Counted from the first letter of the stretch, positions 34,812 through 41,808 are shown. The stretch: 64,000 bases of DNA from JAWXCM01 sp034408745 (GCA_034408745.1 JAWXCM010000012.1:41086-105085); one strand, 5' to 3'. The notes: generated by a model not told the origin, from the sequence alone. Numbers and translations are program-made.

Positions 34812-35646
34812 AGGTTTTCTCCATGCGGCGGAAATAGAAAGCGCCGCTGACCAGAATCACGAGCGAAGCCACGGCACTGGCCGCGAGGATCGGACCTGGA
34901 GGCGCGGTGCCGAGAAGCGCCCAGCGAAAGCCGGTGACCACGCCGGCCATGGGATTGATGCCGTACACCGTTTTCCATGGCTCAGAAAGCAGGTTGCTGG
35001 AATATGCTACAGGTGTGGCAAACATCCAGAACTGGGTCAGGAACGGCACGATGTACCGGAAGTCGCGGAACTTTACGTTGAGGGCTGAGATCCAGAGACC
35101 CACGCCCAGCGATGTGGTTACGGCGAGTAAGATGAATGCCGGAAGCCACACGATGTTTGCGGTCGGGACTATTTTGTAACCCACCATCATGACGAGCAAC
35201 ACCAGGAAGGCGAGAAAGAAATCGACGGCGCCGGCCATGATTGTCGAGACCGGAATCGCAAGGCGGGGGAAATAAACCTTGCGAATCAGGTTTGCGCTCT
35301 CCACCAGGCTGTTGGAGGCGTGCGTCAGCCCGTGGGCGAAGAACATCCAGGGCACGAGCGCCGCAAAGGTGAAGATCGGATAAGGTAAGCCGTCCGACGG
35401 CATTTTCCCGAGTTTGCCGAAGAAGAGGCTGAACACCAGCATCGTGAAGACGGGCTGGATGATCGCCCAGGACGCTCCCAGCGCGGTTTGCTTGTAGCGG
35501 ACCTTGATGTCGCGCCAGGTAAAAAAGAACAGCAGCTCGCGATACTCATAGAGCTCGCGCAATTTCAGCGACACCCAGCCGGACGACGGCTGAATTCGCA
35601 GGGTTGCAGTGCTGGCGGAGGGCACCGCCATGGCCGGTGTCGACAT
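34795..35646 (-). CDS. wzm: polysaccharide ABC transporter permease (Wzm, ABC-2 type)
   Basis: 283 residues with six predicted membrane segments. Hallmarks are an N-terminal cytoplasmic region SLKLRELYEYRELLFFFTWR, then DIKVRYKQTALGASWAIIQP, LPYPIFTFAALVPWMFFAHG, SANLIRKVYFPRLAIPVST and a C-terminal RRMEKTFADVV. This is the permease half of the Wzm-Wzt exporter, which moves lipid-linked glycan across the inner membrane. The start ATG shares one base with the stop of the kinase gene (TGATG). The ATPase partner is 6 kb away. Confidence 0.93.
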   Translation of the reverse strand: MSTPAMAVPSASTATLRIQPSSGWVSLKLRELYEYRELLFFFTWRDIKVRYKQTALGASWAIIQPVFTMLVFSLFFGKLGKMPSDGLPYPIFTFAALVPWMFFAHGLTHASNSLVESANLIRKVYFPRLAIPVSTIMAGAVDFFLAFLVLLVMMVGYKIVPTANIVWLPAFILLAVTTSLGVGLWISALNVKFRDFRYIVPFLTQFWMFATPVAYSSNLLSEPWKTVYGINPMAGVVTGFRWALLGTAPPGPILAASAVASLVILVSGAFYFRRMEKTFADVV

Positions 35647-37892
35647 CAGAACTCCCGTTCCTGTGTTTCGTAGTAATAGAAGCTGTTGTAGTAACTGCGC
35701 CGCGAGTTCTTCGGATCCCAGTCATTGAGGACCGTTCCGACAATCTGAATGTTGTCGTCCATCAGCCGTTCCACAGCGGCGTGTGCCACGGCCTTGGTGG
35801 TCTGCCCCGCTCGGAGCACCAGCACGACACCATCGGACTTGCGGGCTATTACCCGCGCATCGGGGATGGTCAACATCGGCGGCGTGTCGATGAGGATGAT
35901 GTCGTACTCCTCGCGCAGCTTGATCAGGAGACGGTCAAGCGCGGAAGAGTAGAGCAGTTTGGCGATGCTCGCCGTGCCGGGACCGCTGGGCAGCAGGCGC
36001 AGGTTGGGGATTGATGTCTCTTTGGCAAAGGTGGAGACCGGCAATGAGTCCATTGCTTTGCCTTCGGAGATCACGTCCGACAGGCCCCAGGCGTTAGAGA
36101 TACCGAACACGCCGTGCAGGCGCGGCTTGCGCAAGTCGGCATCGATCAGCAGAACTTTCTTGTCGATCTCAGCCAGTGACACGGCGAGGTTCGAGATTAC
36201 CGTGGTCTTACCTTCCCGCGGGTTGGGGCTCGTAAAAACGAACACCTTGCGGTGCGGATCCAGCGACAACAGGGAGGTCAGCACCCCGCGGAAGGACTCC
36301 GCTACGGCCGAGGGCGTGGCAGACCAGGTGGTGAGTTCGATTGGCGTAGGCGAATCCAGTTCACCGGCATCGGCGAGGCCAAGGCCGGAGCCAGCCAGCA
36401 GACGCGGCGAATCCTTACCTCCGCCCGAGAGGATGACGCCGAGCGCTGGTACACGAAGGCTACGCAGGCCGTCGCCCGGATCGCGCAGTTTACGGTCCGC
36501 CTGTTGCCGGAGAGCTACAAACGCGACACCAAGACACAGTCCCGACGACAAACCGATGATGATGTTCTTTGCCGTCTCTGGTTTCGAAGGGTCGCTGGGT
36601 GGCTGAGCGGGTTCGATGATGCGGGCGTGGTCGGTACGAAGGGCAGAAGCGACACCGGCCTCCTTGACCTGCTGCAGCATGGAATCGTAGAGCTGGCGAT
36701 TGGTATCGGCTTCGCGCTTGAGTAAGTTGTAGTAAGTCAGCTTGGAGCTCTGGTCGGAGACTACCCCAGTCTGCTGCGCATAGGCTTTCTGCAGCATCTG
36801 TTCGCGCATCCGTGACTGGTCGTTTTCATTTTTCATGCGCTCCAGGATGTCGTTGCGGGTGGCGCGGATAACGGCGTCGATTTCCGCGACCTGCTCTTTC
36901 AGCTGCTGGATCTTGTAATGGTCGTCCTTGAAGACGATGCTGAGCTCGGCGAGCTGGCCCTTGAGATCCGTACGGCGCGTCTGGTAACCGCGCAGCGTGG
37001 AATCGGCGAGCACGTCGGGAATCGTGTCGGGCGGACTGGCCTTTGCGATCTGGTATCGGGAATCGGTGAGCATACGCTGTCCGGAGGCAGAGGACAGTTC
37101 CTGCTGGATCTGTTTCAGCTTCTCTTCGGCGACGTTAGTCTGGCCGGAGGTGACCAGCAGTCCCGACTGGCGAGCATAATCCTGCATCTGGGACTCGGAT
37201 TTCTGCAACTGTTCCCGCAATTCCTTCACCTGCCGGCCAAGGAAGGAACTGGTTTGCTGGAAGGACGACCAGCGATCGTCAGACGACCGCTGCATGTATT
37301 GACGGACGAGCGCTCCCGCGAAACTGGCCGCTATTTCCGGGTCAGTGGATTCGCACACGAGTTCGACGATGCTGGTGTTGTTAATCTCGTGAACTTTCAG
37401 AGAAGTCGAGGCCATTTGGACAGCCGAATCGCGTGTCGGGCCTGGCCACAATGGCTTCAGTCCGAGGCTGATCAGCATTTCTGAAAAACGGTCGGAGCGG
37501 TAAGACGCCTTCTTCGGTGCGGTGATTCGTACCACCCTGGCTGTTTCGGCCCGAAGTACGCGACTTTGGAGAATTCGTACCTGGTTCTGAACGTAGGCTT
37601 CGGTGGTGCCGGACTGCGCGTTCGGGTCGAGCTGTGGCAGGTTAAGGAATTTCGGGTTAATTTCCTGAAGTTCGATCAGCTCGCGCGCCTGATATACGTA
37701 CTGCTGCGGCAGGCTGAACAGAAGTCCGGCGAGTCCGCAGATCAGGGTAACGGCGATAATGATCCATTTGTTCGAGACCAGCAGCTCCCAGATTTCCAGA
37801 AGTCCTGCGGTACCCTCTTCAGGAGCGTGTTCTCCCTGAGATTTCAGGTCGAAATACAGGGGTTGAGTTACGGGAATGAGACCGCGTTCCAT
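35646..37892 (-). CDS. wzc: polysaccharide co-polymerase / tyrosine autokinase (Wzc-like)
   Basis: 748 residues, the usual length for fused Wzz-kinase proteins. A Wzz domain with membrane helices near residues 38-58 (WIIIAVTLICGLAGLLFSL) and 443-461 encloses a long coiled-coil periplasmic region with the GNVR-type block LKREADTNRQLYDSMLQQVK. The C-terminal BY-kinase has Walker A SPNPREGKTT (about 555-564), Walker A' LLIDADLRKP (581-590) and Walker B IILIDTPP (665-672). It ends in a Tyr cluster (SYYNSFYYYETQEREF), the site of autophosphorylation. It controls chain length and export with the Wza-type protein. Confidence 0.95.
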   Translation of the reverse strand: MERGLIPVTQPLYFDLKSQGEHAPEEGTAGLLEIWELLVSNKWIIIAVTLICGLAGLLFSLPQQYVYQARELIELQEINPKFLNLPQLDPNAQSGTTEAYVQNQVRILQSRVLRAETARVVRITAPKKASYRSDRFSEMLISLGLKPLWPGPTRDSAVQMASTSLKVHEINNTSIVELVCESTDPEIAASFAGALVRQYMQRSSDDRWSSFQQTSSFLGRQVKELREQLQKSESQMQDYARQSGLLVTSGQTNVAEEKLKQIQQELSSASGQRMLTDSRYQIAKASPPDTIPDVLADSTLRGYQTRRTDLKGQLAELSIVFKDDHYKIQQLKEQVAEIDAVIRATRNDILERMKNENDQSRMREQMLQKAYAQQTGVVSDQSSKLTYYNLLKREADTNRQLYDSMLQQVKEAGVASALRTDHARIIEPAQPPSDPSKPETAKNIIIGLSSGLCLGVAFVALRQQADRKLRDPGDGLRSLRVPALGVILSGGGKDSPRLLAGSGLGLADAGELDSPTPIELTTWSATPSAVAESFRGVLTSLLSLDPHRKVFVFTSPNPREGKTTVISNLAVSLAEIDKKVLLIDADLRKPRLHGVFGISNAWGLSDVISEGKAMDSLPVSTFAKETSIPNLRLLPSGPGTASIAKLLYSSALDRLLIKLREEYDIILIDTPPMLTIPDARVIARKSDGVVLVLRAGQTTKAVAHAAVERLMDDNIQIVGTVLNDWDPKNSRRSYYNSFYYYETQEREF

Positions 37893-37916
37893 TAATTGAC
37901 GACCAGCGGGAGTATT

Positions 37917-38324
37917 TTATTTGCCGGCACTGTAAGTCCGGCCACCGAGCAGTCGGCCAATTTGCCGGCTTAAATCCTGTAACGCCGCGTCGAGCTCTGT
38001 CAGCCTCGCGGTCAGCGTTGTCAGATCGTCGGTGAGATTTCGGGACTCGGTCGGATTCGAGCTGACCTTCTGCATGATGGCGGCGCGGGAGTATTCCGAG
38101 AGGCTTCGGACTCCCGCGGTGATGCAGGCTTCTTTTAATTTCTCGTACTCCTCACCACCCAGCCGGATGGACAGGAGCCGTGACTTATCGTGTGGCGGCA
38201 GCACGCGTTCTACTTTCGGAGTGTCAGTGCCTTGGGCGTGGGCGTCAGTGCCCGGGAGAAGTTCAGCCGGCGATGGCAGCATTGGAAGAGGTACGGGGGA
38301 CCAGCAGAGCACGGGCTCCGACAT
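37917..38324 (-). CDS. small RHH-like protein with C-terminal coiled coil, unknown function
   Basis: Up to 135 residues. The start is uncertain: ATG 38324 and ATG 38282 both lie inside the end of the antiterminator gene, neither with a good Shine-Dalgarno sequence. Residues about 45-85 (SRLLSIRLGGEEYEKLKEAC, then SLSEYSRAAIMQ) have the look of a ribbon-helix-helix DNA-binding domain or a bacterial mobilisation-type relative. The C-terminal 45 residues form a heptad-like coiled coil (LTDDLTTLTARLTELDAALQ). It lies between the NusG-like gene and wzc (24 bases). A regulatory role in the operon is possible but not shown. Confidence 0.6.
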   Translation of the reverse strand: MSEPVLCWSPVPLPMLPSPAELLPGTDAHAQGTDTPKVERVLPPHDKSRLLSIRLGGEEYEKLKEACITAGVRSLSEYSRAAIMQKVSSNPTESRNLTDDLTTLTARLTELDAALQDLSRQIGRLLGGRTYSAGK

Positions 38325-38883
38325 TCAGCGGTGTAACCCATTCGGGTTCGATCGCGACGAGAACAGAGCGATGGAGCAGCGTGACGGCGAGGACAAGCCG
38401 CAGACCCTTGCGAATGTCTACGACGGAGCCGTGGAGGCCCTTCAGAGGCCCTGCGTCGATCTGTACTTCATCGCCAGTCATCAGCCGTTCCCATGGCTCG
38501 CAATTCAGTCCGGAGGCCATGAGCGTTTGCAGCGAGCGGATCTCCGCGTTTTCCACCGGGAGGAGTTCCCTGCCGTTTCCGAGAATCTCCACCACGCCCG
38601 GAGTGTTGACGACGGGCAGGCGGTTGTTCACTTCCAGGCGGCAGAACACATATCCGGGGAACAGAGGAAATTCGACAACTTTGATTCGATCGGCCCAGCG
38701 GCGCCGATCCTTATAGACAGGCACGAACGCTTCCCAGCCCTTGCGCCGGAGCATCTCTTCAACGACACGCTCATGTCGGGAGCGGACCCGAAGTGCGTAC
38801 CACGGCAGGGCGGCCGTGTCATGGCGCAGCTCCAGACCAGCTGCAGCGGACGAAAATTCCAGTGAATCGCTCAATTTAGGCAT
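38263..38883 (-). CDS. NusG-like transcription antiterminator (UpxY/RfaH/LoaP type)
   Basis: 206 residues from ATG 38883. The NGN domain begins at about residue 27 with LPWYALRVRSRHERVVEEML, and continues with KGWEAFVPVYKDRRRWADR, FPLFPGYVFCRLEV and NTPGVVEILGNGRELLPV, all typical of specialised NusG paralogues. The C-terminal KOW domain includes MTGDEVQIDAGPLKGLHGSVV. Such proteins load on RNA polymerase near the promoter of long polysaccharide operons and suppress termination. Here it is the first gene of a cluster of at least 38 kb. The leader has paired elements that could be its recruitment or control site (inference). Confidence 0.93.
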   Translation of the reverse strand: MPKLSDSLEFSSAAAGLELRHDTAALPWYALRVRSRHERVVEEMLRRKGWEAFVPVYKDRRRWADRIKVVEFPLFPGYVFCRLEVNNRLPVVNTPGVVEILGNGRELLPVENAEIRSLQTLMASGLNCEPWERLMTGDEVQIDAGPLKGLHGSVVDIRKGLRLVLAVTLLHRSVLVAIEPEWVTPLNVGARALLVPRTSSNAAIAG

Positions 38884-38950
38884 AGCTGTCGCACTGTGAG
38901 TTACATTCTGTCTTTTTTCTGTAATCGCTAAGGTGTACGCCTTAGCTATG
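38881..38950 (-). promoter_or_regulatory. antiterminator leader with alternative inverted repeats
   Basis: The 70-base leader of the NusG-like gene holds a near-perfect palindrome at 38927-38946 (arms GCTAAGG and CCTTAGC, loop of six bases). A second seven-base inverted repeat pairs 38944-38950 with 38881-38887, the latter containing the ATG. The two pairings share three bases, so they cannot form together. This might be an operator, a recruitment hairpin or a start-codon switch; the sequence shows only the repeats. Confidence 0.5.
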
Positions 38951-38958
38951 TCTGTATG

Positions 38959-38988
38959 ATCTTGGCCCTTGTACCCTGTCTCTGTCAA
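38959..38988 (-). promoter_or_regulatory. candidate promoter of the polysaccharide operon
   Basis: On the minus strand a perfect TTGACA lies at 38988-38983. A weak -10 candidate, CAAGAT, lies 18 bases further at 38964-38959 (three of six matches). This would start transcription near 38952, just before the leader palindrome. The -35 is good and the -10 poor, so the assignment is tentative; activators may be needed. Confidence 0.4.
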
Positions 38989-39006
38989 GAGATTATCGGG
39001 AGTTGT

Positions 39007-39032
39007 CCAGACGCCTGGTGTCGCCAGTCTGG
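39007..39032. other. imperfect inverted repeat upstream of the operon promoter
   Basis: CCAGA (39007-39011) pairs with TCTGG (39028-39032), and CTGG (39015-39018) with CCAG (39024-39027), around a five-base loop with a three-base bulge. It lies about 20-45 bases upstream of the TTGACA of the antiterminator promoter, so an activator binding site is as likely as an RNA hairpin. Confidence 0.4.
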
Positions 39033-39071
39033 TACCTGTTATCAACTGTTTTTCTCACCTTTTGCTTCCGT

Positions 39072-39077
39072 TATAGT
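39072..39077 (+). promoter_or_regulatory. candidate -10 element for the small plus-strand gene
   Basis: TATAGT, identical to the -10 of the molybdenum hydroxylase promoter at 62958. The region 17 bases upstream (T-rich) is a poor -35. Transcription from here would begin about 20 bases before the ATG of the small Cys-rich gene. Confidence 0.35.
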
Positions 39078-39105
39078 GTCTATTACTTTCCGTGAGTTCT
39101 TAAGA

Positions 39106-39225
39106 ATGAAAAAGGTAAAGAAACCAGTTCCCGATATGAAAGAAAAGCAGGAGTTTATGGAGGAGACAGTTTGGCTCTGCAGACGGACCGGCAATTGTGG
39201 AGATGCCGATTCCCGACACTGTTAG
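39106..39225 (+). CDS. candidate 39-residue Cys-rich peptide gene
   Basis: A short frame in the otherwise non-coding 396-base gap between the antiterminator and the PEP-CTERM gene. It runs ATG 39106 to TAG 39225 and begins MKKVKKPVPDMKEKQEFMEE; the rest has Trp and three Cys in TVWLCRRTGNCGDADSRHC. The N-terminus is highly charged (Lys-rich, then Glu-rich) and codon use is more AT-rich than the neighbours. A TATAGT lies upstream and a strong hairpin begins 8 bases after the stop. No good Shine-Dalgarno sequence is seen before ATG 39106, but the internal Met 18 is preceded by AGGAG. The product is not recognised; the frame could equally be chance. Confidence 0.4.
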   Translation: MKKVKKPVPDMKEKQEFMEETVWLCRRTGNCGDADSRHC

Positions 39226-39233
39226 AAGCAGTT

Positions 39234-39263
39234 CACGGAAGCCCCTGAGCGGTGGCTTCCGTG
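39234..39263. terminator. strong hairpin terminator between convergent genes
   Basis: Perfect ten-base arms, CACGGAAGCC (39234-39243) and GGCTTCCGTG (39254-39263), with a ten-base loop. It lies 8 bases after the stop of the small plus-strand frame and 16 bases after the end of the minus-strand PEP-CTERM gene, so it could serve both directions. No long T tract follows on either strand, so it is a hairpin-only terminator or transcript end. Confidence 0.7.
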
Positions 39264-39279
39264 TCTGCGGCGGCTGAGA

Positions 39280-40290
39280 TCAGGCGCGACGAAGCAGGCG
39301 ACGGCCAAGAAAACCAAGGGAGAGAGCTGAGACGAGAAGTGCGGACGTAGCGGGTTCGGGAACCTGCCCCGGATCATCTCCCGAGAGAGGCGTGTTGAAG
39401 CCGCCGATGCGGTACAAATTGTGGCCGAACCCGAATGTGGAGACAAGCAGGTCGCCCGTGACTGGGTCCTGGGTAATTCCTTCCGCACCTCGCAGACCGG
39501 AGATGAAGGTTCGGCGGGATTCCGGGATTGGGTCGCCGTTAGCGTCTACCTGGAACATGGCGATCTCTTCATATTTATAGTCGGCTATCAGTACGCTGGG
39601 GAAGGGGAAAACCAGCGAGCCGATCGGTACGTAGAACACGCCCTCAAACGAGCCGCCGAGAAAGAGACCCTCGCCGGGGGTGACGGTCACATTGTACGTC
39701 CCGGTGCCGTCGGGCGAGACTGTGGCGTCGTACCACCGGCCTACACTGTAATTCGCCAGTTTCAGGCGTCCCGCGCCGGGAAAACCATCGGGCACGAACT
39801 GCAGCCCGCCGAGCGACGACGCCACTCCAGTCTGCGGAATCAGGTTGATGAGTTTATCCGGCGCAGTGCTGCCCGGCTTGATCTGCCCAATGTGGTTGTC
39901 GGGGTAAGAGCTGTAAAACAGCACGCCGCCTGGGCCGAGCACCAGGCTGCCGTCCGCGCCGCCTGTCAGACCGTACGCCGATGCGCGGAACGTGCCAGGG
40001 CCGGCGAACCCCGTCACGTGTCCTCCCGCGTCGCGAGTGAGTGGCAGGTCGTAGATCGCCGCTTCGTCGCGGTTTGCCTGGCCGACCAGCATCAGGGAGT
40101 TGGGATCCGCGGGGTTAACAAGCAACCCGCCGAAATCGGTGGGCACGTTTGGTACACCCAGACTGGTGATGCTGTACGCGCCGGCGAAGAGCGGGTCGAC
40201 GGTTGGAGTCGCCTGTAGTGCTGTGATGCTGACAGCCAGCGCCGCGAAGGCCAGTGCGGGATTCGTGGAACAGTTTTTCGAAAATTTCAT
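39280..40290 (-). CDS. secreted PEP-CTERM protein
   Basis: About 336 residues from ATG 40290 (MKFSKNCSTNPALAFAALAV, a signal peptide). The body is beta-rich, with repeated short motifs suggesting a propeller (LPNGDLLVSTFGFGHNLYRIG-like: GDLLVSTFGFGHNLYR). The C-terminus is a classic PEP-CTERM sorting tail: VPEPATSALLVSALSLGFLG, then basic RRLLRR. Such tails are cut and processed by an exosortase, and these systems normally accompany exopolysaccharide loci. No exosortase is visible in this window. The gene is transcribed in the same direction as the polysaccharide cluster but is separated from it by a hairpin and the leader region. Confidence 0.85.
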   Translation of the reverse strand: MKFSKNCSTNPALAFAALAVSITALQATPTVDPLFAGAYSITSLGVPNVPTDFGGLLVNPADPNSLMLVGQANRDEAAIYDLPLTRDAGGHVTGFAGPGTFRASAYGLTGGADGSLVLGPGGVLFYSSYPDNHIGQIKPGSTAPDKLINLIPQTGVASSLGGLQFVPDGFPGAGRLKLANYSVGRWYDATVSPDGTGTYNVTVTPGEGLFLGGSFEGVFYVPIGSLVFPFPSVLIADYKYEEIAMFQVDANGDPIPESRRTFISGLRGAEGITQDPVTGDLLVSTFGFGHNLYRIGGFNTPLSGDDPGQVPEPATSALLVSALSLGFLGRRLLRRA

Positions 40291-40460
40291 AAAGTATGGC
40301 TTTGAGGACAAGCGACCGTAACCGCTTGCTGAGCTGGTCATCCCCACTCGATCATAGGGCGAATCACCGATAGTTGGAAGTAAGGTGTCTAGTGCTAACC
40401 GTCACACAGTCCGTTTCTGCCCCGGCGGTGGATTTCGGCGGTGCGGTACCTTACGGGGTA

Positions 40461-41102
40461 GTGAGCGAAACCCGAAATCTTCCACCTGCGACCGTCTGGC
40501 TGATCCGGCATGGGGAGACCGAATGGTCGATTTCCGGCCAGCACAGCGGCAGGACCGATCTGCCCCTCACAGCAAAAGGAGAGGATGAAGCCCGGGAAGC
40601 CAGAGAACTGCTGGCGGGCCGGAGTTTCGACGTTGTATTATGCAGTCCGCTGCGACGCGCGCGGCGAACCTGTCAGCTTGCGGGGTATCTGGACGTCGCC
40701 GACATTGAGCCTGACTGCCAGGAATGGGATTACGGTGACTGGACCGGCTACACCCAGGATCAAATTCGCGAGAAGTCTCCGGACTGGACCATCTGGACGG
40801 GTCCGGTGCCCGGTGGCGAAAGCCTGGAAGACATCGCTTCCAGGGCGAAGCGCGTCGTAAATCGTATTCGCAATGGCGGCGGCACGGCCGCGATCTTTGC
40901 GCACGGGCACTTTCTGCGCGTGTTCACGACGCAGTGGCTGGGCCTGCCGGCGGCGACGGGCGGCAACTTCGCGCTGGAGACGTCGGGAATCTGCATCCTG
41001 GGCGAGGATGCCGGTCTCCCCGCGATTCGGGCGTGGAATTTGCGTCGTAGCTTGACCAGTCCAGTTGCCGCAGGCGTACTTGCGGGCACCGGCCGGGCGT
41101 GA
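40461..41102 (+). CDS. histidine phosphatase family protein
   Basis: About 213 residues from GTG 40461; the frame stays open back to a TTG at 40374, so a longer N-terminus is possible. The phosphate-binding motif is VWLIRHGETEW near the N-terminus, followed by GRTDLPLTAKGEDEARE and VLCSPLRRARRTCQLAG. The second catalytic His lies in AIFAHGHFLRVF near the C-terminus. This is the RHG-type core of phosphoglycerate-mutase-like phosphatases (CobC/SixA/GpmB group). The substrate is unknown. The cytoplasm is the likely location, since no signal peptide is seen. Confidence 0.88.
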   Translation: MSETRNLPPATVWLIRHGETEWSISGQHSGRTDLPLTAKGEDEAREARELLAGRSFDVVLCSPLRRARRTCQLAGYLDVADIEPDCQEWDYGDWTGYTQDQIREKSPDWTIWTGPVPGGESLEDIASRAKRVVNRIRNGGGTAAIFAHGHFLRVFTTQWLGLPAATGGNFALETSGICILGEDAGLPAIRAWNLRRSLTSPVAAGVLAGTGRA

Positions 41103-41158
41103 CCCGATAGAATTAAGACAGTGGCGGACATCAGGGGCAACAGCTCTCCTCATCGTTT

Positions 41159-41788
41159 GTGGATTTGATGGCGTCGCTGATGGTCATCTTTATCCTGCTG
41201 CTGGTGGCGCGCCTGAATAATCAGGCGGGAATGCGCGCCGCGGTGGCGGGCGACGTGGAGAAGCAGCTTAAGGCCACCATGAGTTCAGAGACGCGCCCTC
41301 AGGTGGGCCGCGATCCCCGCGACCCCAACACCATCGTGATTACGGTGCCGGAGCAACTGCTGAGCTTCGATCTGCAGGATGCCACTTTGAAACCGGAAGG
41401 CGTCCGTTATCTTGGGGATCACATTCGTCCCTGGGCCAAAGTGCTTTGCGCGCCAGGGATCCGCCCCAACATCGATACCGTGGTGGTGGAAGGGCATTCC
41501 GACGCCACCCGCTGGCAGGGAAGTACGTTTGAGCAGAGTAAGGAGAAGAACCTTACGCTGTCACAGCAGCGCTCGATGGCTGTGGTTAGCAACAGCATCA
41601 GCCTGCTCGGTGACGCGCCGGAGTTTCGTGACTGCCTGCTACAGACGCTGTCGGCAACGGGGCGTGGTGAAGAAGAGCCGGCGGACCCGACCGTCGTTAA
41701 CAGTCCGAAGAACCGGCGGGTTCGTTTTAAGATCCGGTTGCGGCCCGAAATTTCGGCCGATGTGGCCCGGAGCCTGGCGGGGAATTAG
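41159..41788 (+). CDS. OmpA/MotB-like membrane protein, N-terminus possibly frameshifted
   Basis: 209 residues from GTG 41159 with no Shine-Dalgarno sequence. A single N-terminal helix (LMASLMVIFILLLVARL) resembles the DLM-type helix of MotB-like proteins. It is followed by a short coiled stretch and an OmpA-like peptidoglycan-binding domain (TVVVEGHSDATRWQGSTFEQ, LSQQRSMAVVSNSISLLGDA, NRRVRFKIRLRPE). The start falls abruptly at the helix. In a different frame, GTG 41121 reads ADIRGNSSPHRLWI before a stop and is preceded by a TAGAAT box seven bases away. That could be the true N-terminus separated by an indel, but it is not proven. A role in motor-like or envelope attachment is likely. Confidence 0.75.
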   Translation: MDLMASLMVIFILLLVARLNNQAGMRAAVAGDVEKQLKATMSSETRPQVGRDPRDPNTIVITVPEQLLSFDLQDATLKPEGVRYLGDHIRPWAKVLCAPGIRPNIDTVVVEGHSDATRWQGSTFEQSKEKNLTLSQQRSMAVVSNSISLLGDAPEFRDCLLQTLSATGRGEEEPADPTVVNSPKNRRVRFKIRLRPEISADVARSLAGN

Positions 41789-41808
41789 TCCGTCATAAGA
41801 TTAGAGCA

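Noticed and set aside
1..38000. GTAAGT words as eukaryotic 5' splice sites
   Set aside because: All genes are uninterrupted bacterial frames with Shine-Dalgarno or overlapping starts; there are no acceptor or branch sites and no intron-like gaps.
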